Assembly (NCBI GenBank): GCA_943914835.1
Contig: CALUDO010000006.1
Location: forward strand, 24,717 to 88,716
Reading direction: 5' to 3'
DNA: 64,000 nt
Source: an uncultured Eremococcus sp.
GTDB lineage: Bacteria; Bacillota; Bacilli; Lactobacillales; Aerococcaceae
In this document: positions 33,935 through 42,376 of the stretch, one piece after another
Position numbering within the stretch: the stretch's first letter is position 1
Layout: every line of letters begins with the position of its first letter
Made by a program: the position numbers and the translations under genes
The notes under the pieces: model-generated
Database searches by the model: none
What the model was told of the DNA's origin: nothing
Seen by the model: the letters and a program-made list of their open reading frames with translations, nothing else

Positions 33935-35341
33935 ATGGTAGTTGGAGATTTCGCGATTGAATTAGACACAGTAGTTATTGGTGCAGGTCCTGGAGGGTAT
34001 GTCGCTGCAATTCGGGCGGCTCAACTTGGACAAAAGGTAACTATTATTGAAAAGGAATATTTCGGAGGAGTCTGCCTAAACGTTGGTTGTATTCCATCAA
34101 AGGCGTTGATTTCAGCTAGTCACGTCTACCACAATGCGCAACATTCTGATGTCTTTGGAGTTACTGCTCAAGACGTAGCTATTGACTTCACTAAGACTCA
34201 AGAATGGAAAGACAAGTCAGTTGTAGCTAAGTTAACTGGTGGTGTAGAAATGCTTCTGAAGAAGAATAAGGTTGAAATTATTCGCGGAGAAGCCTTCTTC
34301 CAAGATGACCACCACCTAAGAGTGATCCATGAAGATGGTGCACAATCATATACTTACAATAATGCGATTATTGCTACTGGATCTCGCCCAATTGAAATCC
34401 CTGGTTTCAAGTTTGGTGGTCGGATTATTGATTCAACAGGAGCGCTTAACCTTAAAGAAATTCCTGGAAAATTAGTTGTTATCGGTGGAGGTGTCATCGG
34501 CTCTGAATTAGGAATGGCATATGCTAACCTAGGATCGCAAGTAACCATTCTTGAAGGTTCACCACAACTTCTACCAAGCTTTGAAAAGGATATGGTACGT
34601 GTTGTAGAGAAAGAAATGAAGAACCGTAATATCGATATCCATACTAAGGCCATGGCTAAAGAAGCGATTGATAATGGTGATTCGGTTACAATCAAGTATG
34701 AAGTGAATGGCAAGGCCGAAGAAGTCACTGCTGATTATGTCTTAGTATCTGTTGGACGCCGTCCTAATACTGATGAAATGGGCTTAGATATTGCAGGCAT
34801 TGAAATGACTGATCGTGGTTTGATCAAGGTTGATAAACAAGGTCGCACCAACAAGTCTAATGTCTACGCTATTGGTGACGTTGTTCCAGGAGCAGCTCTA
34901 GCGCATAAAGCTTCTTACGAAGGTAAAGTGGCGGCCGCTGCTATTGCTGGTGAAAAGGATGAAGTAGACTACCTAGCTATGCCAGCTGTAGCCTTTACTG
35001 ATCCAGAATTGGCGTCTACAGGTCATACTGAAAAATCTGCTAAAGAAGCTGGTTTAGATGTGAAGGCATCTAAGTTCCCATTTGGAGGAAATGGTCGTGC
35101 CTTATCATTAGACCAAACAGATGGATTCTTACGTTTAATCACTACCAAGGAAGATAATATCTTGGTTGGGGCACAAATTGTTGGTCCTAATGCGTCAGAA
35201 GTTATATCTGAACTTGTATTAGCGATTGAATCTGGTATGAACGCAGAAGATATTGCTTTAACTATTCATGGACACCCATCCTTAGGTGAGGTTACCATGG
35301 ATACAGCAGAATTGGCTTTAGGAATGCCAATTCACGTGTAA
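33935..35341 (+). CDS. pdhD: Dihydrolipoyl dehydrogenase (E3)
   Basis: A 468-residue FAD flavoprotein that reoxidises dihydrolipoamide with NAD+. FAD loop VIGAGPGGYVAAIRAAQ near residue 14; redox disulfide in GGVCLNVGCIPSK near 45-50; NAD loop VVIGGGVIGSELGMAYANLG near 185; and the C-terminal catalytic HGHPSLGEV near 450. It is the last gene of pdhABCD, thirteen bases after pdhC, and a terminator-like hairpin follows. Confidence 0.97.
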   Translation: MVVGDFAIELDTVVIGAGPGGYVAAIRAAQLGQKVTIIEKEYFGGVCLNVGCIPSKALISASHVYHNAQHSDVFGVTAQDVAIDFTKTQEWKDKSVVAKLTGGVEMLLKKNKVEIIRGEAFFQDDHHLRVIHEDGAQSYTYNNAIIATGSRPIEIPGFKFGGRIIDSTGALNLKEIPGKLVVIGGGVIGSELGMAYANLGSQVTILEGSPQLLPSFEKDMVRVVEKEMKNRNIDIHTKAMAKEAIDNGDSVTIKYEVNGKAEEVTADYVLVSVGRRPNTDEMGLDIAGIEMTDRGLIKVDKQGRTNKSNVYAIGDVVPGAALAHKASYEGKVAAAAIAGEKDEVDYLAMPAVAFTDPELASTGHTEKSAKEAGLDVKASKFPFGGNGRALSLDQTDGFLRLITTKEDNILVGAQIVGPNASEVISELVLAIESGMNAEDIALTIHGHPSLGEVTMDTAELALGMPIHV

Positions 35342-35359
35342 AATAATTTAATGAATATT

Positions 35360-35424
35360 AAGCTTGATATGCTTTATATGGATAGGGTTTCATCTATCCG
35401 CTTGAAAGCATTTCAAGCTTTTTT
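35360..35424 (+). terminator. Terminator with branched hairpin after pdhD
   Basis: An outer stem AAGCTTGA-TATGCTTT with GAAAGCA-TTTCAAGCTT encloses an inner GGATAG/CTATCC hairpin and is followed by TTTTTT. It ends the pdh operon. Confidence 0.75.
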
Positions 35425-35558
35425 CTATTGCTAACAAGCTTCCTTTTTGATACTTAGGAGATTTAGATGGAGTTAAACTATTTTAATTGACTAATATACT
35501 TACAAATGATTGATGTCTAAAAAATAATAGTAAAAGACCTTTTAAATTTATATTTAAG

Positions 35559-35567
35559 TGGTACAAT
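35559..35567 (+). promoter_or_regulatory. Extended -10 promoter candidate for atp operon
   Basis: TGGTACAAT (TG-N-TACAAT) lies about 82 bases before the atpB start, with no strong -35. The interval 35425-35648 contains no open reading frame for AtpI, the protein that often precedes atpB. Confidence 0.5.
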
Positions 35568-35648
35568 GAGAACACTTGTGGTTAAGAGTCTTACAGTATT
35601 TGTTAGACTGATTAATCGCTAAGATTGATTTAGAAAGAAGGTAGAAAA

Positions 35649-36374
35649 GTGGATGAAACAGTCATTGTAAACCTGCTAGGTATTCCAATAGGATTAAATG
35701 TTCTACTATCCCTTGGAGCGGCGGTTATTATCGTGATTGCCCTTTGTTTTGTCTTTACGCATAATTTATCGGTCGATAAGCCTGGTAAGCTTCAACTAGC
35801 CTTTGAAGCGATTATCGATTTGATAAAGGGTGTAGTGGATGATGCCATAGGAGATGAGGTAGAGCCTGCGCATATCGTTGTAGCTTTGACCGTCTTTCTT
35901 TTTATCTTGGTGTCCAACCTCTTAGGCTTACCCATTCTGGTTATAGCAGATGAAGTTTCTTACTGGAAATCACCTACGGCTGAATTAGCTGTCTGCTTAG
36001 CTATGGCAGTAACCATGAACCTAATTTCCCAATACTTTGGAATTCGTAAGTACGGCCTGGTTCAGCATTTTAGATTGACCTATGCCAAACCGGTTGCCTT
36101 GCTTCCTTATAATTTGTTGGAAGAAGTTATTAATATGATGACCCTTTCCTTACGTTTATTTGGGAATATTTTTGCTGGTGAGATTCTGTTAAAGTTAATT
36201 GCTGAACTAGGCAATATTTTTGGCATCGTATCTTGGCCAATTGGGATTCCTCTGCAAATGGTTTGGCAGGCTTTCTCAATTTTTATTGGATGTCTACAGG
36301 CCTATATTTTTGTAAATCTATCTATTGTTTATTTATCACACAAAGTTGTTCATCATGAGAATCAAGAAGCATAA
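35649..36374 (+). CDS. atpB: ATP synthase F0 subunit a
   Basis: A 241-residue membrane subunit with five to six helices that forms the proton half-channels against the c ring. The essential arginine is in LSLRLFGNIFAGE near residue 175, and PYNLLEEVINMM precedes it. The start is a GTG with AGAAAGAAGG about eight bases upstream. It is the first gene of an operon with the standard order B,E,F,H,A,G,D,C. No atpI is found upstream. Confidence 0.95.
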   Translation: MDETVIVNLLGIPIGLNVLLSLGAAVIIVIALCFVFTHNLSVDKPGKLQLAFEAIIDLIKGVVDDAIGDEVEPAHIVVALTVFLFILVSNLLGLPILVIADEVSYWKSPTAELAVCLAMAVTMNLISQYFGIRKYGLVQHFRLTYAKPVALLPYNLLEEVINMMTLSLRLFGNIFAGEILLKLIAELGNIFGIVSWPIGIPLQMVWQAFSIFIGCLQAYIFVNLSIVYLSHKVVHHENQEA

Positions 36375-36395
36375 AAAAAGGAGAATTGATATAAT

Positions 36396-36608
36396 ATGAA
36401 TGGTTTAGCTGCTGCAATTGCAATTGGTATTGCTGCATTTGGTGCTGCAATTGGGAATGGTTTGGTAATTTCTAAAGCTATTGAGTCTATGTCGCGTCAA
36501 CCCGAAATGGAAAGTAAGATTCGTTCTACTATGTTACTTGGGGTTGGTTTGATCGAGGCTATCCCAATTATGGCTGCCGTTATTGCCTTTATTTTAGTCT
36601 TTAGTTAG
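36396..36608 (+). CDS. atpE: ATP synthase F0 subunit c
   Basis: A 70-residue hairpin proteolipid forming the rotor ring. The ion-carrying Glu is in GVGLIEAIPI in helix 2, and the loop SRQPE is conserved. Helix 1 (AAFGAAIGNGLVI) lacks the Gln found in sodium-type c subunits, so proton coupling is expected; this follows from family knowledge rather than experiment. Length is normal for lactic acid bacteria. Confidence 0.96.
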   Translation: MNGLAAAIAIGIAAFGAAIGNGLVISKAIESMSRQPEMESKIRSTMLLGVGLIEAIPIMAAVIAFILVFS

Positions 36609-36626
36609 AAGATAGGAGCGAAAGAA

Positions 36627-37136
36627 ATGGGTAATTTATTAGGTTCTACAGCACTTGGGCATGCGCTTATGACCCTGCTCTCATTCCTTATCTTATTATA
36701 TTGTGTTCGTCGTTTTGCCTGGGGACCCATTATGAATGTTTTGGAACAACGACGGAAAATGATTGAAAAAGATATTGAAGAGGGACGTCAATTGAAGGAG
36801 TCCTCTGATAAGGCCAACCAAGAAGCCAAAGAAAGTTTAGTGTCCGCTCGAATCCAAGCTAGCCAAATTGTAAACGACGCTAAAAAACAAGGTGAAGAAT
36901 TAAAACGCCAATTAAAGGAAGAGGCTCAATCTGATATTGAAGCGATGCGTAAGCAGGCCGATATTCGCTTGCAACGTGAGCGTGAACAATACTTACAAGA
37001 AATGGAAGAAACGGTGGCCAATGTATCTGTCGAATTAGCTGAGAAGATTCTTCAGCATGATATTCAAGAAGAAGACCACCGTCGTTTGATCAACGATTTC
37101 ATTCATAGATTGGAAGATGAAGTGAAGCATGGCTAA
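36627..37136 (+). CDS. atpF: ATP synthase F0 subunit b
   Basis: A 169-residue peripheral stalk subunit with one N-terminal membrane helix (HALMTLLSFLILLYCV) followed by a long charged coiled coil. Length is typical. Its last eight bases overlap the start of the delta gene. The C-terminal end, which normally binds the delta C-terminal domain, is intact (LAEKILQHDIQ, then RLINDFIHRL). Confidence 0.95.
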   Translation: MGNLLGSTALGHALMTLLSFLILLYCVRRFAWGPIMNVLEQRRKMIEKDIEEGRQLKESSDKANQEAKESLVSARIQASQIVNDAKKQGEELKRQLKEEAQSDIEAMRKQADIRLQREREQYLQEMEETVANVSVELAEKILQHDIQEEDHRRLINDFIHRLEDEVKHG

Positions 37137-37461
37137 TAATGAACAAGAAACAAATTCACACATTGTTGATGAGCTGATCAATCAATATCGCCAATTAGAC
37201 AAGGGGAGCGGAGCGTCTAAGTTCGTCCCAAGTGAAGAGAACTTAACCATCCGGTCTGTTGTTAAACTTACTGATATTGAACGGAAACAAATTATTAATT
37301 TATTTCAACGAATGACTGATAAGCCTTTGGGAGACGTGCAAGAAATTATTGATCCGAGCCTCATTTGTGGTGTGTCAATCCAAAGTGAGTCTTACTACTT
37401 TGAGGTAAGTGGAAGACAACAATTACAGAAAATGAAAATAGCTTTGAACAAAGAATTTTAA
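37129..37461 (+). CDS. atpH: ATP synthase F1 delta subunit lacking the N-terminal domain
   Basis: Only 110 residues, against about 175-185 for the family. Residues about 42-110 match the delta C-terminal domain (LTIRSVVKLTDIERK, DPSLICGV, then a beta-hairpin and LQKMKIAL). The usual six-helix N-terminal domain of about 105 residues, which binds the alpha subunit N-termini on top of F1, is absent and replaced by about 40 polar residues. Only about 120 bases separate the end of atpF from the C-terminal domain, so a frameshift cannot hide the missing part. The gene lies in the normal delta position and overlaps atpF. The ribosome site (GATGAAGTG) is weak. Confidence 0.8.
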   Translation: MANNEQETNSHIVDELINQYRQLDKGSGASKFVPSEENLTIRSVVKLTDIERKQIINLFQRMTDKPLGDVQEIIDPSLICGVSIQSESYYFEVSGRQQLQKMKIALNKEF

Positions 37462-37478
37462 GGAGGGTGTTAAATTAA

Positions 37479-38996
37479 ATGGATAGCAAAGACTTAGAAA
37501 AACGTCTGCTGACACAGATTGAAAAATTTGATGCCACTCATCATCTGGAAGAAATCGGAACGGTTGTCTATGTAGGGGACGGGATTGCTCGAATTCATGG
37601 CCTGGATAAGGCTATGTATGGTGAAATGGTTGATTTCCCTAATGGGTCCATTGGTATGGTACAAAACCTAGAGTTTGACGAGATCGGGGTAATCATCTTT
37701 GGTGACTACCATGATATCAACGAAGGAGACCTGGTTCGGCGTATGAATCGGGTTATGGAAGTTCCTGTGGGTGAAGAACTTTTAGGACGTGTTGTTAATC
37801 CTTTGGGGCAACCTATTGATGGTCTTGGTGATATCCGTACCCAAAGGACTCGGCCGGTCGAAGCCGAAGCTCCATCCATTATGGAACGGCAATCCGTTAA
37901 ACGCCCCCTACAAACTGGGATTAAGGCCATTGATGCCTTGGTGCCAATTGGTCGGGGTCAACGGGAATTAATTGTTGGTGACCGTAAAACGGGAAAAACA
38001 ACCCTAGCCATTGATGCCATCCTCAATCAAAAACATGAAGATGTGCTTTGTATTTATGTAGCCATTGGGCAAAAAGAATCAACTGTCAAAAATATTGTCA
38101 ATACCTTGAGAAAGTATGATGCTCTGGACTACACTATAGTAATGTCCGCTTCTGCATCCAGACCTTCTAGTTTGCTTTATTTGGCACCCTATGCTGCGAC
38201 AGCTATGGCTGAAGAGTTCATGTACCAAGGCAAGCATGTTTTAATTGTTTATGATGATCTATCTAAACAAGCTGCTGCTTACCGTGAAATGAGTTTGCTA
38301 TTAAAACGGCCACCTGGCCGGGAAGCTTACCCAGGGGATGTCTTTTATTTGCATTCACGCTTATTAGAGAGATCTGCTAAGTTGAATGATGAGCTTGGGG
38401 GAGGGTCAATAACTTCCTTACCAATTATAGAAACACAAGCCGGAGATATTTCTGCTTATATTCCAACCAACGTTATTTCAATTACAGATGGACAAATTTT
38501 CCTTGAATCTGACCTATTTAATTCGGGTGTACGTCCAGCAATTAATGCGGGGCTATCAGTTTCACGGGTTGGTGGATCTGCTCAAGTGAAAGCCATGAAG
38601 TCTGTGGCCGGTACCCTACGGATTGATCTAGCTTCCTATCGTGAATTAGAAGCCTTTAGTCAGTTTGGGTCTGATTTAGATGATATTACCCGTAAGAACT
38701 TAGAACGTGGGGAACGGACCGTTGAATTATTGAAGCAACCGGCTCACCGGCCCCTAGATGTTGCCCGTCAAGTGGTTATTCTATACGCATTAACCCATCA
38801 AATGTTGGACTCAATTAAGGTGGAAGACCTAGAAGAATTTGAAGAAGGCTTGTTTGACTATATTGATCAAAGTTATCCGGCTATCTTCAAGGATATTCAT
38901 GACAATGAGGTCATTACCGACCAGAATAAATTAGAGGAAGTTATTAAGGGATATATCGATATTTTCAATAGTTCCTATCATGCAGAAGTCGATTAG
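37479..38996 (+). CDS. atpA: ATP synthase F1 subunit alpha
   Basis: A 505-residue non-catalytic nucleotide-binding subunit. The Walker A motif is GDRKTGKT near residue 167, with Lys where many homologues have Gln. The N-terminal helix that normally contacts delta (KDLEKRLLTQIEKF) is still present, which is notable beside the shortened delta. Conserved GDGIARIHGL is near 35 and the arginine finger region SVSRVGGSAQ near 365. AAGGAGGGTG precedes the start at 10 bases. Confidence 0.96.
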   Translation: MDSKDLEKRLLTQIEKFDATHHLEEIGTVVYVGDGIARIHGLDKAMYGEMVDFPNGSIGMVQNLEFDEIGVIIFGDYHDINEGDLVRRMNRVMEVPVGEELLGRVVNPLGQPIDGLGDIRTQRTRPVEAEAPSIMERQSVKRPLQTGIKAIDALVPIGRGQRELIVGDRKTGKTTLAIDAILNQKHEDVLCIYVAIGQKESTVKNIVNTLRKYDALDYTIVMSASASRPSSLLYLAPYAATAMAEEFMYQGKHVLIVYDDLSKQAAAYREMSLLLKRPPGREAYPGDVFYLHSRLLERSAKLNDELGGGSITSLPIIETQAGDISAYIPTNVISITDGQIFLESDLFNSGVRPAINAGLSVSRVGGSAQVKAMKSVAGTLRIDLASYRELEAFSQFGSDLDDITRKNLERGERTVELLKQPAHRPLDVARQVVILYALTHQMLDSIKVEDLEEFEEGLFDYIDQSYPAIFKDIHDNEVITDQNKLEEVIKGYIDIFNSSYHAEVD

Positions 38997-39017
38997 AGAT
39001 TGTAGGTGTAAGAGTCA

Positions 39018-39962
39018 ATGGCTTTAAATGAAATCAAAAAGAAAATTTCTTCAATCCAGAAGACGGCCCAAATCACCAAGGCGATGAAATTAGTATCAAC
39101 GACCAAGTACAATCGAATTGTAACGGAATCTGCTAAGTACGATGAGTATGCTCACAAAGTTAGAGAAATGGTTTCTAGTGTGGTTAAGCCTGAAATGCTT
39201 TATGATATGCAGGAGGTAAGTTCTGCTAATGGAGGGGAGTCTGACCTTATCAATTACCATGCTATGATGCATATAAGACCAGTTAAGAAGGTTGGTTTTC
39301 TGGTTATTACTTCCGATAGAGGCTTAGCCGGTAATTATAATTCTGCTTTGATTAAGGATTTCCAAGCCTTTATCAAACAGTTCTCTAAGGACCAGTTGGA
39401 AGTGTTAGCGATAGGCCGACCTATTGCTAAGTATTGTAAAAGTCAAGGCATTCATCTAGCCTATGAACGGTATCACTTGAATGATTATCCTACTTTCACA
39501 GAAGTTCAGAACATTATCCGTCAAGCAATTAGTCTGTTTCAGGATGGATCCTATGATGAACTTTACTTGGTTTACAACTATCCAGTGAATGTCTTGGTGA
39601 CTGAACGTCGGATTGAGAAAATTCTCCCAATCGGTAAGGATCATATGGAGGAATTCCACCAAGATAAGCAAGCAGGAATATCACCTCAAGTTCTTGTTGA
39701 ACCAGATATTGACTCTGTTCTCGATGTTATACTCCCCCTATACGCAGAAACCCAAATCTATGGTGCTGTCATTGATGCTAAAACAGCCGAACAGGCATCA
39801 CGGATGCAGGCTATGGGGCAAGCGACAGATAATGCAGACCAGTTAATTTCTGACTTACAGCAGGATTACCACCACGAACGACAAAAACGCATCACTAATG
39901 AAATTATTGAAATTACCAGTGGTGCGAATGCACAAGAGCAAGATAATGAAAGAAGGGTTTAA
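39018..39962 (+). CDS. atpG: ATP synthase F1 subunit gamma
   Basis: A 314-residue central shaft subunit, somewhat longer than the usual 285-295. The N-terminal coiled coil (IKKKISSIQKTAQITKAMKLVSTTK) and the segment ITSDRGLAGNYNS near 97 are diagnostic; the C-terminal helix contains ASRMQAMGQATDNA. A middle insertion-like stretch (residues about 55-80) accounts for part of the extra length. The ribosome site (GTAGGTG) is weak. Confidence 0.95.
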   Translation: MALNEIKKKISSIQKTAQITKAMKLVSTTKYNRIVTESAKYDEYAHKVREMVSSVVKPEMLYDMQEVSSANGGESDLINYHAMMHIRPVKKVGFLVITSDRGLAGNYNSALIKDFQAFIKQFSKDQLEVLAIGRPIAKYCKSQGIHLAYERYHLNDYPTFTEVQNIIRQAISLFQDGSYDELYLVYNYPVNVLVTERRIEKILPIGKDHMEEFHQDKQAGISPQVLVEPDIDSVLDVILPLYAETQIYGAVIDAKTAEQASRMQAMGQATDNADQLISDLQQDYHHERQKRITNEIIEITSGANAQEQDNERRV

Positions 39963-39967
39963 AAAGC

Positions 39968-41431
39968 ATGAGAATCGGACATATCGCTCAGGTCATTGGA
40001 CCTGTCGTAGACGTCAAATTTCCAATTTCAAATGGAATTCCTGAAATTCATAATGCCTTAGTGGTTGTGCCAAACCAGGACCCCAGTCAAGTGACTGAAG
40101 CGGATTTAAATAATCCTAAGAATTTGGTCTTAGAAGTAGCTTTAGACTTAGGGGAAGGAATCGTTAGAACTATCGCTATGTCAGCCACAGATGGTTTGTC
40201 TAGAGATACACTAGTGGTAGACCGTGAAACGACCATTAAAGTTCCAGCAGGGAATGCCACCCTGGGCAGAGTTTTTAACGTTTTGGGTCACACCATAGAT
40301 GATAAGGGAGACTTAGATCCTGATTATGAAATGAAGGCGATCTATCGGGATGCTCCTAAATATGAATCTTTAAGTTCTGATTATGAAATCCTTGAAACGG
40401 GGATCAAAGTGATAGACTTATTAGCTCCTTACCTAAAAGGGGGTAAGATTGGGCTCTTTGGGGGAGCCGGAGTTGGTAAAACGGTCTTGATACAGGAATT
40501 GATTCATAATATTGCCCAAGAATTGGATGGAATTTCAGTCTTCACTGGGGTTGGAGAACGGACCCGGGAAGGGAATGACCTGGTCTTTGAAATGAGAGAT
40601 TCAGGAGTTGACCGGAAGACGGCCATGGTCTTCGGACAAATGAATGAACCTCCTGGAGCGCGGATGCGGACGGTTCTAACGGGTTTAACCATGGCGGAGT
40701 ACTTCCGCGATAAGATGAAACAAGATGTCCTCTTGTTCGTAGATAATATTTACCGGTTTACTCAAGCGGGTTCTGAAGTCTCTGCGCTTCTAGGGCGGAT
40801 GCCTTCAGCTGTTGGTTATCAACCAACTCTGGCCTCAGAAATGGGTGCCATGCAAGAACGAATTGCCTCGACAGAGGATGGATCTATCACATCGATTCAA
40901 GCCGTTTATGTTCCTGCGGATGACTACACTGACCCAGCTCCAGCAACTACCTTTACTCACTTAGATGCAACAACCAACTTGGACCGGAAGTTAACTGAAC
41001 AAGGGATCTATCCAGCGGTGAATCCGCTAGAGTCCACTTCAACGGCCCTAAGTGAAGAAATTGTCGGTAAACGTCACTATCGGGTAGCCCGGCAAGTCCA
41101 AACCACCTTGCAACGCTACCATGAATTGCAAGATATTATTGCCATTTTAGGTGTTGAAGAACTTTCAGATGAAGAGAAAATTACGGTATCAAGAGCTCGA
41201 CGGATTCAAATGTTCTTATCACAGAACTTCCACGTGGCTGAAGCCTTTACTGGGATACCAGGTTCTTATGTCACAGTTGAAGAATCCTTGGATGGATTTG
41301 AAGGGATCCTTGAAGGCAAGTATGATGACCTTCCTGAAGAGGCCTTCCGAAATGTTGGTAATATCCAGCAAGCTATTGATAAGGCCCGCAAGATGGGGGT
41401 TGAATTGAAGGAAGATAAGGAAGAGGCGTAG
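39968..41431 (+). CDS. atpD: ATP synthase F1 subunit beta
   Basis: A 487-residue catalytic subunit. Walker A GGAGVGKT lies near residue 165; GVGERTREGNDL, the Walker B strand DVLLFVDNIYRF and the DELSEED-related ELSDEEK near 400 are present. It is about 15-20 residues longer than typical, spread over a small insertion near 35-45 and the acidic C-terminus. GAAAGAAGGG serves as ribosome site in the end of atpG. Confidence 0.97.
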   Translation: MRIGHIAQVIGPVVDVKFPISNGIPEIHNALVVVPNQDPSQVTEADLNNPKNLVLEVALDLGEGIVRTIAMSATDGLSRDTLVVDRETTIKVPAGNATLGRVFNVLGHTIDDKGDLDPDYEMKAIYRDAPKYESLSSDYEILETGIKVIDLLAPYLKGGKIGLFGGAGVGKTVLIQELIHNIAQELDGISVFTGVGERTREGNDLVFEMRDSGVDRKTAMVFGQMNEPPGARMRTVLTGLTMAEYFRDKMKQDVLLFVDNIYRFTQAGSEVSALLGRMPSAVGYQPTLASEMGAMQERIASTEDGSITSIQAVYVPADDYTDPAPATTFTHLDATTNLDRKLTEQGIYPAVNPLESTSTALSEEIVGKRHYRVARQVQTTLQRYHELQDIIAILGVEELSDEEKITVSRARRIQMFLSQNFHVAEAFTGIPGSYVTVEESLDGFEGILEGKYDDLPEEAFRNVGNIQQAIDKARKMGVELKEDKEEA

Positions 41432-41462
41432 ACCTTTAAAGATTTAGGAGAAAGAGGCGAAG

Positions 41463-41921
41463 ATGATGGCAGAAGAGAGCCAAAGTAAGTCAAATCTAGT
41501 GAAGAAGTATTTGACTGTGAATATTTTTTCTCCTCAGGGAGAAGTCTATTCCAACCGTGCCTATGCCTGTCGTGTCCATTCGGTGGATGGGTGGTTAACT
41601 ATCCTGCCGGACCACCTCCCCTTGTTGACAGTATTAGATATCGGGGCTGTAGTGGTGACGCGTTTAGGTGAAAGTGATCAAGACCATATTGCCATTAATG
41701 GGGGCGCCTTAACCTTCCATGATAACGTCATTGATATTGCTGCCACTTATGCTATTCGAGCTAGTGATATTGATGAGGCAAGGGTCAAGATTCTCAAAAA
41801 CCAGGCAGAGGCAGATATGCAAGAAGCGCTGAATAGAGAAGACAAGTCTTCTTATCGTCGGGCTCAAATTGCCTTGAATCGAGCCCTTAATCAAATTAAG
41901 GTATCAGCCCAGCGTAAATAG
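41463..41921 (+). CDS. atpC: ATP synthase F1 subunit epsilon
   Basis: A 152-residue subunit with an N-terminal beta sandwich (LTVNIFSPQGEVYS, then LTILPDHLPLLTVLDIG) and a C-terminal two-helix regulatory region (about 100-150). It carries about twelve extra residues at the N-terminus before the conserved core, if the first of two adjacent ATG codons is used. It is the last gene of the operon and is followed by a terminator. Confidence 0.93.
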   Translation: MMAEESQSKSNLVKKYLTVNIFSPQGEVYSNRAYACRVHSVDGWLTILPDHLPLLTVLDIGAVVVTRLGESDQDHIAINGGALTFHDNVIDIAATYAIRASDIDEARVKILKNQAEADMQEALNREDKSSYRRAQIALNRALNQIKVSAQRK

Positions 41922-41927
41922 ATGAAT

Positions 41928-41954
41928 AAAACCTAGGCCTTGGCCTAGGTTTTT
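41928..41954 (+). terminator. Rho-independent terminator after atpC
   Basis: AAAACCTAGGCC with GGCCTAGGTTTTT, an 11-12 bp perfect stem around a 2-base loop. Confidence 0.9.
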
Positions 41955-42079
41955 CAATGTTTTTAGTGAGGATTTTTAAGGAAGTTACTTCTTATTTCTG
42001 GCTTTTTTGATAACGTTTACCTTTTTGTTTTTGCTAGCAAATAAGTTATAGTAGTAGTAAGAACTTAAGGAGGTTTGCT

Positions 42080-42376
42080 ATGAATAATTATGCCTATCCC
42101 CTTCGTGACCACTGGACCAAGGAAGATATCGCCTTAGTAATTAACTTCTTGGTAGCAGTTGAAGAGACTTACCAAGAGGGACTTGCCTTGAGTCGATTGC
42201 AGTCGACCTACCGTGGTTTTAAAGAGGTGGTCCCTAGTAAAGGAGAAGAGAAGCAAATTGACCGTGAATTTGAAGACGTGACAGGTTATTCTAGCTACCA
42301 AGTGGTTAAAGCCATGAAAACTGCTCTCCAATCCAAGGCTCCTGATGATTACAAGATAAGAATGGATGTGAAATAG
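42080..42376 (+). CDS. UPF0223 family protein (YktA-like)
   Basis: A 98-residue cytoplasmic protein of the UPF0223 family (B. subtilis YktA). The family pattern YPLRDHWTKEDI at the N-terminus and ALSRLQSTYRGFKEVVPSKGEEKQID are recognisable. Function is unknown. AAGGAGG lies before the ATG. The inositol-phosphatase gene begins at the base after its stop, matching the yktA/yktC neighbourhood of Bacillus. Confidence 0.88.
   Translation: MNNYAYPLRDHWTKEDIALVINFLVAVEETYQEGLALSRLQSTYRGFKEVVPSKGEEKQIDREFEDVTGYSSYQVVKAMKTALQSKAPDDYKIRMDVK

Noticed and set aside
34354..34728. Open frame of 124 codons on the minus strand inside pdhD
   Set aside because: Antisense shadow of a highly conserved enzyme, with no ribosome site or recognisable product.
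35649..41921. N-ATPase (sodium-type second ATP synthase)
   Set aside because: Gene order is B,E,F,H,A,G,D,C with a delta remnant and gamma, not the N-ATPase order, and helix 1 of the c subunit lacks the Gln of sodium-type rings.
42008..42021. Sequence TGATAACGTTTACC resembling a catabolite (cre) site
   Set aside because: Two mismatches to the cre consensus, including a conserved base, and placed before a UPF0223 gene with no sugar link. A chance match is likely.
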